DNA of 63,559 nt. Source: Deltaproteobacteria bacterium. Its GTDB lineage: Bacteria > Bdellovibrionota_C > UBA2361 > SZUA-149 > JAITKM01. The notes beneath the pieces are model-generated. The model saw only the letters and a program-made list of their open reading frames with translations, searched no databases and had not been told where the DNA came from. Shown here one piece after another: positions 45,513-54,480 of the stretch; positions within the stretch are counted from its first letter, which is position 1, and every line of letters begins with the position of its first letter. A program made the position numbers and the translations under genes. The DNA is taken from NCBI GenBank assembly GCA_031278395.1, contig JAITKM010000008.1:1-63559 (forward strand), read 5' to 3'.

Positions 45513-46058
45513 ATGGGAGCAAAATATAATAGACCAGCGGATAGAAAATTATCAGCTAAAGATGCTGGTGCTTTAATTGAGAAAGTTATTAATATTAGTC
45601 GAGTTGCTAAAGTTGTCAAAGGCGGTCGACGTTTTAGTTTTAGCGCCTTAGTCGTGGTTGGAGATAATGACGGGCATGTTGGCTATGGCTTAGGTAAAGC
45701 TAATGAAGTTCCAGATGCAATTAGAAAAGGAACAGAAGCTGCTAAGAGGGCTTTGATTAGTGTCCCTTTAGCGGGAGTTACTATTCCTTTTGAAGTAATT
45801 GGGCGTTTTGGCGCGGCAAAGGTTTTAATGAAACCAGCTTCACCAGGTACTGGAGTTATCGCAGGCGGAACAGTTCGCGGTGTGTTGGAAAAAATTGGGA
45901 TTAAAGATATTTTGACCAAGTCATATGGCTCTCGAAATCCTCACAACGTATTAGGCGCGGTGTTTAATGGTTTATTACAGCTGGAAGGTGCAGAGGAGGT
46001 TGCTACTAGAAGAAGAAAAACTATCGAAGAGATTGAATTTAGACCATACGGAGTATAA
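45513..46058 (+). CDS. rpsE: 30S ribosomal protein S5
   Basis: 181 residues. [69 protein letters not shown]. It takes part in decoding accuracy and mRNA unwinding. Start follows TTAGGAGAAAA. Confidence 0.98.
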   Translation: MGAKYNRPADRKLSAKDAGALIEKVINISRVAKVVKGGRRFSFSALVVVGDNDGHVGYGLGKANEVPDAIRKGTEAAKRALISVPLAGVTIPFEVIGRFGAAKVLMKPASPGTGVIAGGTVRGVLEKIGIKDILTKSYGSRNPHNVLGAVFNGLLQLEGAEEVATRRRKTIEEIEFRPYGV

Positions 46059-46063
46059 TTAAC

Positions 46064-46258
46064 ATGACTAAAAAAACAGAAACAGTAATAGTCAAACAAG
46101 TTCGTAGCTCTAATCGACACCCTAAGGTTCAACTGGCGACTTTAAAAGCTTTAGGTTTAGGGAGGATTGGAAAAACTGCAAATCATGTTTTAACACCAGC
46201 AACTATTGGCAGGATTAAAGCTGTGTCGCATCTAGTAATAATTGAAAAAGAAAAGTAA
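46064..46258 (+). CDS. rpmD: 50S ribosomal protein L30
   Basis: 64 residues. [31 protein letters not shown] is the L30 core. It is five bases after rpsE. Confidence 0.92.
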   Translation: MTKKTETVIVKQVRSSNRHPKVQLATLKALGLGRIGKTANHVLTPATIGRIKAVSHLVIIEKEK

Positions 46259-46263
46259 AAACT

Positions 46264-46752
46264 ATGAGTAATGAAAAATTTTTAAATTTGTCATCTTTAG
46301 CTCCGGCTAAAGGTTCACGCAAGACTCGTAAACGTAAAGGTCTTGGTGAGAGTTCTGGTTTAGGTAAGACTTCTGGACGAGGTCATAAAGGACAGCGCGC
46401 TAGAACAAGTGGTAATGTGCGTGTCGGGTTTGAAGGTGGTCAGATGCCTTTATATAGACGGTTGCCAAAGATTGGTTTTACCTCAAGAAAAAAACTTGCT
46501 GGAGAGAATCTTTATACAGTTATTTCGACTACTAAGTTGGTTAAAATAGCTGATAAGTGTAATAAGCAAGAGATAACTCTACAGTTATTAAAAGATTTAA
46601 AAGTAGTCAAAGGTAAATCTGTGAAGGTAAAAATTTTAGCTGGTAAGGCTGATTTTAATAAGCAATTGGTAATTGAAGTGCATGCAATATCTGCAACTGC
46701 CAAAGAAGTTATTGAAAAAGCAGGCGGGCAAGTTAAAATTTTGGAGGGATAA
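46264..46752 (+). CDS. rplO: 50S ribosomal protein L15
   Basis: 162 residues. [39 protein letters not shown] and [18 protein letters not shown]. The C-terminal domain is of normal length. Confidence 0.96.
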   Translation: MSNEKFLNLSSLAPAKGSRKTRKRKGLGESSGLGKTSGRGHKGQRARTSGNVRVGFEGGQMPLYRRLPKIGFTSRKKLAGENLYTVISTTKLVKIADKCNKQEITLQLLKDLKVVKGKSVKVKILAGKADFNKQLVIEVHAISATAKEVIEKAGGQVKILEG

Positions 46753-46756
46753 TTAA

Positions 46757-48106
46757 GTGATAGGTGGCTTTTTTGATACTACTAAAATTCCAGAACTAAG
46801 ACGACGTATTTTATTTGTAATTCTGATGCTTATTATTTATCGGATAGGTATCTTTATTCCTATTCCTGGCATTGATGTTTTGGCTTTCAAAAACTTTATG
46901 GAGCAGAGTGCTGCGGCTGGTATCTTAGGTATGGCTAACATGTTTTCTGGTGGTGCCTTAGAAAATTTTTCGATTATGGCACTCGGTATCATGCCTTATA
47001 TTTCAGTCAGTATTATTTTTCAATTATTGCGACATACTGTTAAGCCTTTAGAAGAATTGGCCCAAGAAGGACAACAAGGAAAAAGGAAAATTTCAAAATA
47101 TATTAGAATTGGTACTGTATTTTTAGCCTTGTTTCAAGGTTATGTCATTAGTGCAGGACTTGAAACGCAAGGAGGAATTGTTACTACTCCAGGTTTAGCT
47201 TTTAAAATTTGCACGGCTATTACACTTTGCACTGGTACAATGTTTGTGATGTGGCTAGGAGAACAAATTACCGAGCATGGTATTGGAAACGGGATTAGTA
47301 TTATCATTATGGCAGGTATTGTGGCTCGTATGCCAAGTGGTATCGGGAGTGCTTATATACTTTTAGCAGACGACGATGCATATGGTAAATTTTTATTACT
47401 TTTTGCTTTTGGGTTGGCGATTGTAACTTTTGTAGTTTTTATCGAAAGATCTTTGCGAGAAATTCCAGTTAAATATCCAGGTCGAGCTGTAGGACGTGGG
47501 CAGTTTTCTAAATCCTTCACGCAACATTTACCACTTAAACTTAATAGCTCTGGTGTCATGCCAGCTATTTTTGCTTCGGCATTTATCAGCCTACCAATTA
47601 TGTTTATCCAGTTTTTACAGATTGAAGCTTTAGACAGTTTCATGAGTTATATTAATCATGGTGGTTTTTTTTATGAATTATTTTTTGGATTATTAATTGT
47701 ATTTTTCTGTTTCTTTTATACTGCCTTGACTCTTGATCCGGATAAGCTGGCTGATAATTTGAAAAGTAATGGTGCTTTTATTCCGACTGTGCGTCCTGGC
47801 AAAGATACATCTGCATATATTGGTGATGTAATTACTAAACTCACGGTTTGGGGATCTATTTATATGTGTATTGTTTGCATAGTGCCACAGGTCTTTTATC
47901 GTGAATTAGGCGCTGTGAGTTTTAGTTACTTCTTTGGTGGAACGGCGGTTTTAATTACTGTCGGTGTTGTGATTGATACTATTTCACAGATTGAGCCTTA
48001 TTTAGTTTCTCGTAATTATACAAGTCTTATAAAAAAAGGGGCTGGTAAGATGCGTGGAATTGGACAGGCAATGCCACATATGAAAGGAAAATTAATTCAA
48101 AGATGA
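46757..48106 (+). CDS. secY: Preprotein translocase subunit SecY
   Basis: 449 residues from GTG, ten membrane spans. PELRRRILFVILMLIIYRIGIFIPIPGID starts the protein. FSGGALENFSIMALGIMPYISVSIIFQLL is the plug and TM2 region. GNGISIIIMAGI and the cytoplasmic loop with RPGKDTSAYI are typical. It forms the Sec channel. The last four bases (ATGA) overlap the next start. Confidence 0.97.
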   Translation: MIGGFFDTTKIPELRRRILFVILMLIIYRIGIFIPIPGIDVLAFKNFMEQSAAAGILGMANMFSGGALENFSIMALGIMPYISVSIIFQLLRHTVKPLEELAQEGQQGKRKISKYIRIGTVFLALFQGYVISAGLETQGGIVTTPGLAFKICTAITLCTGTMFVMWLGEQITEHGIGNGISIIIMAGIVARMPSGIGSAYILLADDDAYGKFLLLFAFGLAIVTFVVFIERSLREIPVKYPGRAVGRGQFSKSFTQHLPLKLNSSGVMPAIFASAFISLPIMFIQFLQIEALDSFMSYINHGGFFYELFFGLLIVFFCFFYTALTLDPDKLADNLKSNGAFIPTVRPGKDTSAYIGDVITKLTVWGSIYMCIVCIVPQVFYRELGAVSFSYFFGGTAVLITVGVVIDTISQIEPYLVSRNYTSLIKKGAGKMRGIGQAMPHMKGKLIQR

Positions 48107-50019
48107 CAGAGTTAGAAAAATGGAACTCTCAAAGAAGTGAAAATCTCTACGAAATCAAAAATTGGGGAGCAGGATATTTCGGAATTAATCAAGAGGGGCA
48201 TGTTTTAGTTTATCCGCATGGTCAAACATATCCGGCGGTTGATTTATATGATATAGTTCAATCAGCTATTGAACGTGAGATACAGCTTCCAATCTTATTG
48301 CGTTTTAATGATATTCTGCGCCATAGAATACAAGTTATTCAAGCGGCTTTTAAAAATGCGATTGCTGAATATGAATATCAGAGTAGTTTTTTTCATGTTT
48401 ATCCGCTTAAAGTTAATCAACAAGCTGGGATTGTAAAAGTCATTAGTCAAGTCGATCAAGATTTTAATATTGGTTTGGAAGTCGGCAGCAAAACGGAGCT
48501 GCTGGCGGCGATGGGAGTTCAAGAAAACAAAAACGCCTTGTTACTTTGTAATGGTTATAAGGATCGTGAATTTATAGAATTAGCTCTAATTAGTTGTAAA
48601 CTTTGCAGACGAGTAATACTTATAGTGGAAAAACTCTCTGAATTAAAGCAGATTCTTGAGTTAGCAAATGATTTAAAAGTTACGCCAGAAATTGGTTTTC
48701 GGATACGTATTTCAGGAAAAGGTTCAGGACGCTGGGTAAAGTCTGGTGGAGATCGGGCGAAGTTTGGTTTAACGATTAATGAAGTTTTGTGGGGTGTTGA
48801 AGAGCTGGAACATTGTGGTATGCAGTCGGCTTTAAAGCTCATTCATTTTCATTTAGGTAGCCAGTTGACAACTATTTCAAATTTGCGAGTTGCGTTAAAA
48901 GAAGCTATGCAGATTTATGTTCAGCTCAAGAAGCGTTGCGTCGAGCTTAGTTTTTTAGATATTGGTGGTGGGTTAGGAGTGGATTATGATGGTTCAAAAA
49001 CAAATTTTGAATCATCTATGAACTATACCACCGAAGAATATGCGCGGGATGTGGTTTGGACAATTGACGAAGTTTGTCGGAGTTCGCAAACTAATCCGCC
49101 GCATATTATTATTGAGTCTGGGCGTGCGACAGTAGCTTACCATTCGGTTTTAATCTTTAATGTGTTGGGAATTGCTAATACTTTTCCGACAGTTTGTAAT
49201 CCTCAAGAAATTATTGCAAAGACTAAGAATCACAATTTAAAGGAGTTATCCGAGTTATTTTTAGGTCTGACGCCTAAGAATTGCCAAGAAACTTTAAATG
49301 ACGCTTTGGAGTTGCGTTCCGAGATAATGCAACAGTTTAATATGGGCTTAATTTCGATTGAGGATCGCGCGCGAACTGATCAATGTTTTTGGTCGTTGTT
49401 GCATGCGATTACAGAGGTTGCCAAGAAATTAAATTTTGTTCCAGAAGATATTCAAGAGTTGCCTAGTCTTTTGACAGATACTTATTTTTGTAATTTTTCA
49501 GTGTTTCAGTCGATTGCTGATAGTTGGGCGATTAAGCAGCTCTTTCCTGTTATACCGATTCATCGTTTAAATGAGGAGCCGCTAAAAAAGGTTACGTTGG
49601 CGGATATAACTTGTGATTCAGATGGTAAGATTGATCGTTTTGTGGATGTGCGGGATGTTAAGTCATATTTGCCAGTGCATGAATTGCGTGCAAACGATCC
49701 TTATTATTTAGGTGCATTCTTAGTCGGTGCGTATCAAGAGACTTTAGGGGATTTGCATAATCTTTTTGGGGATACGAATGCGATTCATATTGAAGTAACG
49801 CCAGCTGGGCGGGTTGATATAGTCAACGTTGTAAATGGCGATACAATGCGTGAGGTTTTGCGATATGTGCAGTATGATAAAGAGATTCTTTGTTCACGTT
49901 GGCGTAGCGCTATTGAGCAAGCTGTTTCAGAGAAAAAGATTACGGCTATTGAGTCAGCTCAAATTTTTAAAATCTATCATCAAGCCTTTGAGCATTCAAC
50001 ATATTTGAATTCTAAGTAA
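48103..50019 (+). CDS. speA: Biosynthetic arginine decarboxylase
   Basis: 638 residues, the normal size for SpeA. PLP-dependent fold III barrel: FFHVYPLKVNQQ with the Schiff-base Lys103, SGGDRAKFGLTINEV, HFHLGSQ, LDIGGGLGVDYDGSKT, IIESGRATVAYHSVLIFNV. The C-terminal beta domain contains CDSDGKIDRFVDVRD with the catalytic cysteine, and HVEVTPAGR-like HIEVTPAGRVDIV. It makes agmatine for polyamine synthesis. It overlaps secY by four bases, so it is translated from the ribosomal transcript. No agmatinase (speB) or agmatine deiminase is in the window. Confidence 0.95.
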   Translation: MTELEKWNSQRSENLYEIKNWGAGYFGINQEGHVLVYPHGQTYPAVDLYDIVQSAIEREIQLPILLRFNDILRHRIQVIQAAFKNAIAEYEYQSSFFHVYPLKVNQQAGIVKVISQVDQDFNIGLEVGSKTELLAAMGVQENKNALLLCNGYKDREFIELALISCKLCRRVILIVEKLSELKQILELANDLKVTPEIGFRIRISGKGSGRWVKSGGDRAKFGLTINEVLWGVEELEHCGMQSALKLIHFHLGSQLTTISNLRVALKEAMQIYVQLKKRCVELSFLDIGGGLGVDYDGSKTNFESSMNYTTEEYARDVVWTIDEVCRSSQTNPPHIIIESGRATVAYHSVLIFNVLGIANTFPTVCNPQEIIAKTKNHNLKELSELFLGLTPKNCQETLNDALELRSEIMQQFNMGLISIEDRARTDQCFWSLLHAITEVAKKLNFVPEDIQELPSLLTDTYFCNFSVFQSIADSWAIKQLFPVIPIHRLNEEPLKKVTLADITCDSDGKIDRFVDVRDVKSYLPVHELRANDPYYLGAFLVGAYQETLGDLHNLFGDTNAIHIEVTPAGRVDIVNVVNGDTMREVLRYVQYDKEILCSRWRSAIEQAVSEKKITAIESAQIFKIYHQAFEHSTYLNSK

Positions 50020-50126
50020 ACAACCAGCCCCCGTTTCGCATATTTAGGGAAAATAAGTGCAAATATATTTTATTCTAATATCCTCCTCAGTGTTCTCTGA
50101 GTTTCTATATTAAAAAAGGTTCAAGA

Positions 50127-50939
50127 CTAGTAGTCGGCGAAGAAAAACTCGATAGTTCTGTTGAGTAGCTTTTTTTCCCGATAATTAGGATAATTCTTTT
50201 GAACTATCCTTTTAAACTCTTCAGGTGATTTTGCTATGCCTGCAATTGAATGTAAAAATCTGAGATATTCTATTTTGTTTTGAACATCTTTTAAAGTTTC
50301 CAAGCTATAATAAGGAGTTAAAACTAAATCATAATGTTTAGCTAAAATACTTTTTAAATGTGTTATCATGTAAATAATATCGGCTTTGTGAAGAACAATT
50401 GAGTGAACATGATGTCCAAGCAAATGGAGATAGACTGCGTTGATGTCTGGAAATTCAACATTAAAGGTTTTAGACGAGGTATAGAAAATTCTTATTCTGA
50501 TACCCGCAATAATTGTTTCTGAATTATCAATGTATTCGTGGATTACAGGAACTGAACTATCAAAAATTTTTCCGTAAGTTCGAATATGACAATCAGTGAC
50601 TATTCTGCCTGCCCCTTTATTGCAATAATAAAAAGCATTTTTAGTCGAATATCTTTTGACATCTGGTAAGAAACTCGCCCCGATTGCACGATACATAACT
50701 AGTATACCGTTTATCTTTATCTTGGAAAGGTTAAGTTTGAGATATAGCTCCAATTCTTTAATATTTTCGAAAAAGCAAGGAGTTTCAACGATTAGTGCCT
50801 CTTGATTTTTCTCTAAAATATAAACTTCGTTGTTTAGAGGATCGTTAGTTTTATAAGCATGTAGTTTTATCTCACCAAGGTCATAGATATGAATTTCACC
50901 TTTGTTTAACTTAATAATTTGAGAAATATTATTTTCCAT
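50127..50939 (-). CDS. Metallo-beta-lactamase-fold-like protein lacking the metal motif
   Basis: 270 residues, no signal peptide. The opening (GEIKLHAYKTNDPLNNEVYILEKNQEALIVETPCFFENI) resembles metallo-beta-lactamase superfamily proteins, with a beta hairpin followed by an ivEtP strand. However, the HxHxDH ligand motif is missing where expected (ILVMYRAIGASFLPD). HLLGHHVHSIVLHKAD appears later. It may be a catalytically altered family member. It sits alone, convergent with speA. Confidence 0.5.
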   Translation of the reverse strand: MENNISQIIKLNKGEIHIYDLGEIKLHAYKTNDPLNNEVYILEKNQEALIVETPCFFENIKELELYLKLNLSKIKINGILVMYRAIGASFLPDVKRYSTKNAFYYCNKGAGRIVTDCHIRTYGKIFDSSVPVIHEYIDNSETIIAGIRIRIFYTSSKTFNVEFPDINAVYLHLLGHHVHSIVLHKADIIYMITHLKSILAKHYDLVLTPYYSLETLKDVQNKIEYLRFLHSIAGIAKSPEEFKRIVQKNYPNYREKKLLNRTIEFFFADY

Positions 50940-51137
50940 ATTTGCTACTCCATTTTCACAGTGTTTTTACTCTCAAACTGTGTTTCAAGAGAGCCTTTAA
51001 GAATAGCACGAAATTCTAAAAAGTCTAGCTTAGCTATAAAAAATCAAAGCTAATTATGTTTAAAATTTTATCATGAAAAAAATTAATAATTAAATATTGA
51101 TTAGAATAACTATAATATTTAATTCGGTTAGTTCATT

Positions 51138-51307
51138 TGGTATGGGGTTAATTCATCTGGTATGGGGTTACATTTTAGCAACATTTTAGCACAAGTTTCA
51201 TTGGAAACTTTTTTTAATCTTCGACGATAAAATAAATTTTTGGAGTATTTTTTTTCAAGTCGAAAGTTATTTCTGAAATTACGAAATCTAAAGTAACCCT
51301 ATACCAA
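51138..51307 (+). repeat. Short inverted-end element, copy E
   Basis: The left end GGTATGGGGTTA is doubled (51139 and 51159); the right end is AAAGTAACCCTATACC. The core differs from copies A-D. Confidence 0.6.
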
Positions 51308-51490
51308 TAACGCCAGTAACGACGAGATTAATTAGCGTTTAGCAAGAGCAGTAGCTGTGCATTTCCGGACAATTGGATTTATTTCCGGATAATCTGGTTC
51401 GCTGGGAAACGTTGGTAAACGAAAACGAACGTTGGCGAACGAACGTTGGAACGTTGGTATGGGGTTCTTTTTCTGGAAACGTTGGTGGGG

Positions 51491-51612
51491 TTGGTATGGG
51501 GTTACTTTTAAATATAATTTTTTAGGTTAAAAAATCATCCAAAGAATCATATATCGGGCAATATCTTAGAAAGTTTCCACTGAAGTTTATGACTAAAAGT
51601 AACCCCATACCA
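51491..51612 (+). repeat. Short inverted-end element, copy F
   Basis: Ends TTGGTATGGGGTTACTTTTA and TAAAAGTAACCCCATACCAG. The core is unrelated to copies A-D. A further left end lies just outside at about 51455. Confidence 0.7.
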
Positions 51613-51899
51613 GAATCTCCAGAATCTCCCAGCCAGAATCTCCCAGAACCTAACAGAATCTAAAACCTCATACCAGAACCTAAAAACCTAAATACTGTTG
51701 GTTTTTGAAAGGATAAAGAAGTTGTAATTGAATTATTGCCTGCCCAAGGTGAATCAAAAACGATTTGTAAATCCAGAACAATGCATGAGGTGTTAGTATG
51801 AAATGTTTAGATTGGAGTAATCATTTTGAATATTTTATCTGCAACCTACTCTTTTCGCTCTTAATGGTTGACGACGCCTCTATACCAGAAAAACAAATT

Positions 51900-52688
51900 T
51901 TAAATTAATTCATTAGTTGAATTATGACGAGTTAAATTGTGTTTTAATCTGGCTAAAGCTCGCGAACGTATTTGAGAGGCACGAGATTCAGTAACTCCAA
52001 TAACTTCTCCAATTTCTTTTAAATTAAGTTCTTCGTAAAAATAAAGACAAATCACAAGTTTTTCTTTTTCCGCTAATTTATCAATAGCTTGACCAACCAA
52101 CTGTGTTCTTTCAGATTCAAGTAAGCCACTCAGGGGACCAACATAATCAGTTAAGCTATTCAAGTTGTCATTAGTAGTTTTGTTAGAAAAATGCTCTTCA
52201 CCATGTCCAAAGCCTAGATCTTCAAAACTTACTAAAGAAACATTATTAATTTCATTTAGCATATGTCGAACAGTAGCTTCGTTTAGGCCTAGTTCTTTGG
52301 CTATTTCCTGATCATTAGCAGGTCTACCGAGTTCTTGTTCAAGCCGTGATACGACAGAGTCAAGTTTATTAGCTTTATGTCTCAGCGAACGTGGCGCCCA
52401 GTCTTGGTCACGAAAACTATCTAGGATAGCTCCCCGAACGCGAAATTGAGCATATGTTGAGAAGTTAGTTTCGTGTTTATGATCGTATTTTTCAAAGGCG
52501 TCAACTAAGCCAATCATGCCGGAGTTAAGCATTTCATCTATATTAACATCATGAGGCAGACGAGATGAGATGCGATGTACGACACGTCTGACTAGAGGCA
52601 TGAATTGCTTAATCATTTCTTCACGTTTTTCTTCGTTAAGCAAGTCGGTAATCTTAGTTGTGGTTTTATTTTTTTGTTTCTTGAGCAT
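51900..52688 (-). CDS. fliA: RNA polymerase sigma factor, FliA/WhiG (sigma-28) type
   Basis: 262 residues. Region 2: MPLVRRVVHRISSRLPHDVNIDEMLNSGMIGLVDAFEKYD followed by FSTYAQFRVRGAILDSFRDQDWAPRSLR. Region 3: LGRPANDQEIAKELGL. Region 4: LNLKEIGEVIGVTESRASQIRSRALARL. The DWAPRSLR motif is typical of flagellar sigma factors. It directs RNA polymerase to flagellar or related late genes. It is preceded by a small membrane protein gene 19 bases upstream. No flagellar structural genes are in the window. Confidence 0.92.
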   Translation of the reverse strand: MLKKQKNKTTTKITDLLNEEKREEMIKQFMPLVRRVVHRISSRLPHDVNIDEMLNSGMIGLVDAFEKYDHKHETNFSTYAQFRVRGAILDSFRDQDWAPRSLRHKANKLDSVVSRLEQELGRPANDQEIAKELGLNEATVRHMLNEINNVSLVSFEDLGFGHGEEHFSNKTTNDNLNSLTDYVGPLSGLLESERTQLVGQAIDKLAEKEKLVICLYFYEELNLKEIGEVIGVTESRASQIRSRALARLKHNLTRHNSTNELI

Positions 52689-52707
52689 AAAAAAACTTTA
52701 GTTGTAA

Positions 52708-52995
52708 TTACCTACCTTTCGAAGAATCTTTATCTAATTCTTCAAAAATGTTTTTAAAATTAACCAGCAAGACACAATACTTTTTAATCAAGAACGAAAT
52801 TACTAAAAGTCCAATTGTAATTGAAAAACAACGATAAAGGATAGTGTTGATTGAAACATTAGCGCTTAGTCCTCCGAGAATTGTAATGATGATACAAAAT
52901 AACACTAGACCAGCTAGATATTTATCTAGCATTGTTGTTGAAGCATGACTGGTTGCTGAGACCTTGGGACTTGTTTCTACTTTTTCTTGAGCCAT
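52708..52995 (-). CDS. Small membrane protein upstream of the sigma factor
   Basis: 95 residues: a polar N-terminus (about 1-25), two membrane spans (about 26-47 LAGLVLFCIIITILGGLSAN and 53-75), then a polar tail. It is in the same transcript as fliA. Family unrecognised; similar small two-span proteins accompany motility regulators, but function cannot be inferred. Confidence 0.6.
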   Translation of the reverse strand: MAQEKVETSPKVSATSHASTTMLDKYLAGLVLFCIIITILGGLSANVSINTILYRCFSITIGLLVISFLIKKYCVLLVNFKNIFEELDKDSSKGR

Positions 52996-53796
52996 GGTTT
53001 ATGTGTTTTTAATTTAAATTGTAATTTATCTGATAAAGATAAAAGTTTGATGCAATATTGATGCTAAAAGTTGTTTTTTCTGTAATGGGTGCTAGTTTTC
53101 TGGTGGTTTTTTCTGGTATGGGGTTACTTGGTACTTGGTGGGTTTTTTCTGGTTTTTCTGGTATGGGGTTCTTTTTATATAGTATTTTTTTAAATCAACT
53201 TTTAAAAATCATACATAAATTCAATATATTGTATGAGTAACTTTCATTGGTCTTTCGTATAAACATCATAAGAAATATAAGAAATAAAGTAACCCTGGAA
53301 ATAAAGTAACCCTGTACCAAAAAAAGTTAACCCTAAAGCTAGAAGCTAAAAAGAACCCTGTACCAAAATGGGTGCTAGTTGCTAGTTTTCTGGTGGGTTT
53401 TTTCTGGTTTTTCTGGTATGGGGTTCTTTTTATATAGTATTTTTTTAAATCAACTTTTAAAAATCATACATAAACTCAATATATTGTATGAGTAACTTTC
53501 ATTGGTCTCTCGTATAAACATTATAAGAAATAAAGTAACCCTGTACCAAAAAAGAACCCTATACCAAACTTTCCAAACTTTCATTGATCTCTCGTATAAA
53601 CATTATAAGAAATATAGGAAATAAAGAACCCTATACCAAAAAAAGAGCCAAAAAAGCTAACCCTAAAGCTAGAAGCTAAAAAGAACCCTGTACCAAAAAA
53701 AAGAGAAGATTATAAATATAATGCGAAATAATTTTGAAATACTGGCGATAGGGGGGGCGAAAAATTTTAGGATATAAAAAATAGTATAGGAAGAAT
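52996..53796 (+). repeat. Repeat-rich gap with duplicated inverted-end elements
   Basis: Element G (53158-53319) and element H (53412-53548) share the left end GGTATGGGGTTCTTTTTATA and the same core, about 255 bases apart. A third partial core copy is at about 53570-53640. Ends of the form AAAGTAACCCTGTACC or AAAGAACCCTATACC recur at least six times. AACCCTAAAGCTAGAAGCTA occurs at 53332 and 53663. Open frames here are repeat-derived. The fliH-like gene starts at 53797. Confidence 0.75.
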
Positions 53797-54336
53797 ATGG
53801 ATAAAATGCCAGACACATTCAAATCCACAATATCACAGTCAAAAGAAATACTAGAATCCGCTCGAAAAGAAGCTCAAAAGATTATCGAAGAAGCAAGGCA
53901 AGTCGCTAGTCAAGAAGCTAAACAAACTCAAGACGACGCCTTCCAAAAAGGATATGCCGAAGCTTTGCTCATTTTCTCAGAGATTAAACAAGAAAAAGAT
54001 AGAATTTTAGAAGACCTTGCCAAACGGGCCTGGGACGCCGTGCTAAACATCGCTAAGCAGATTACTGGCGAGCTAATAGATAAAGATTACCAAACTTTTA
54101 TCCTACAAAGACTAACGCAAGCCTTAGAAATTTTTTCCATCCAAAACAAAATCACACTAACGATGAACAATCAAGATTATCAACTCCTCTTAGGAAAATT
54201 AAACCGCGACGGATTAAAACTACAGGTAAATAATTCACTGACAGTTGGAACTTTTGAAATTAGCAGCGACGGTTGCAAACTCGTGGCAAGCATTGACAAA
54301 CAACTTGAAACAATAATTAAGAATTACGCTTTATGA
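53797..54336 (+). CDS. FliH/SctL-like ATPase stator or regulator
   Basis: 179 residues. The N-terminal half is a long charged helix (SKEILESARKEAQKIIEEARQVASQEAKQ) with the DDAFQKGYAEA turn. The C-terminal half ends in SSDGCKLVASIDKQLETI, like the G-C-.. .SIDA.L..QL end of SctL/YscL and FliH. It holds the export ATPase at the membrane. The FliI/SctN gene follows. ATG 53797 or 53806. Confidence 0.75.
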   Translation: MDKMPDTFKSTISQSKEILESARKEAQKIIEEARQVASQEAKQTQDDAFQKGYAEALLIFSEIKQEKDRILEDLAKRAWDAVLNIAKQITGELIDKDYQTFILQRLTQALEIFSIQNKITLTMNNQDYQLLLGKLNRDGLKLQVNNSLTVGTFEISSDGCKLVASIDKQLETIIKNYAL

Positions 54337-54480
54337 ATCACAATTTTCTAAATGTTTAGGTGGTGTTTAGGAAGATGGAGGGAGTTCCTTAGGAGTTTTT
54401 ATCTTTTATGCAACAACGCCTATTTGGTTAATAAAAATTTTAGATAGGGATCAGATCAAGGTATATGAATCACAATTCTC
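54333..54480 (+). repeat. Direct repeat of the fliI start region around a 116-base insertion
   Basis: ATGAATCACAATTTTC at 54333-54348 overlaps the fliH-like stop, and ATGAATCACAATTCTC at 54465-54480 is the real fliI start (15 of 16 equal). The first copy reads MNHNFLNV and stops. The pattern suggests an insertion or slippage that separated a formerly overlapping gene pair. Confidence 0.7.

Larger units (their letters stand above)
50940..51899. other. Repeat-rich gap, no gene
   Basis: It contains two complete short inverted-end elements (51138-51307 and 51491-51612). They are flanked by small runs of near-repeats: GAACGTTGG units at about 51395-51490 and AGAATCTCC/AGAACCTA units at about 51613-51690. 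Another isolated end (CTATACCAGAAAAAC) is at about 51881, next to the sigma factor stop codon. Confidence 0.6.

Noticed and set aside
53058-53240. 60-codon hydrophobic frame (VFSGMGLLGTWW)
   Set aside because: It consists of repeat ends (TTCTGGTATGGGG); a repeat-derived artefact.
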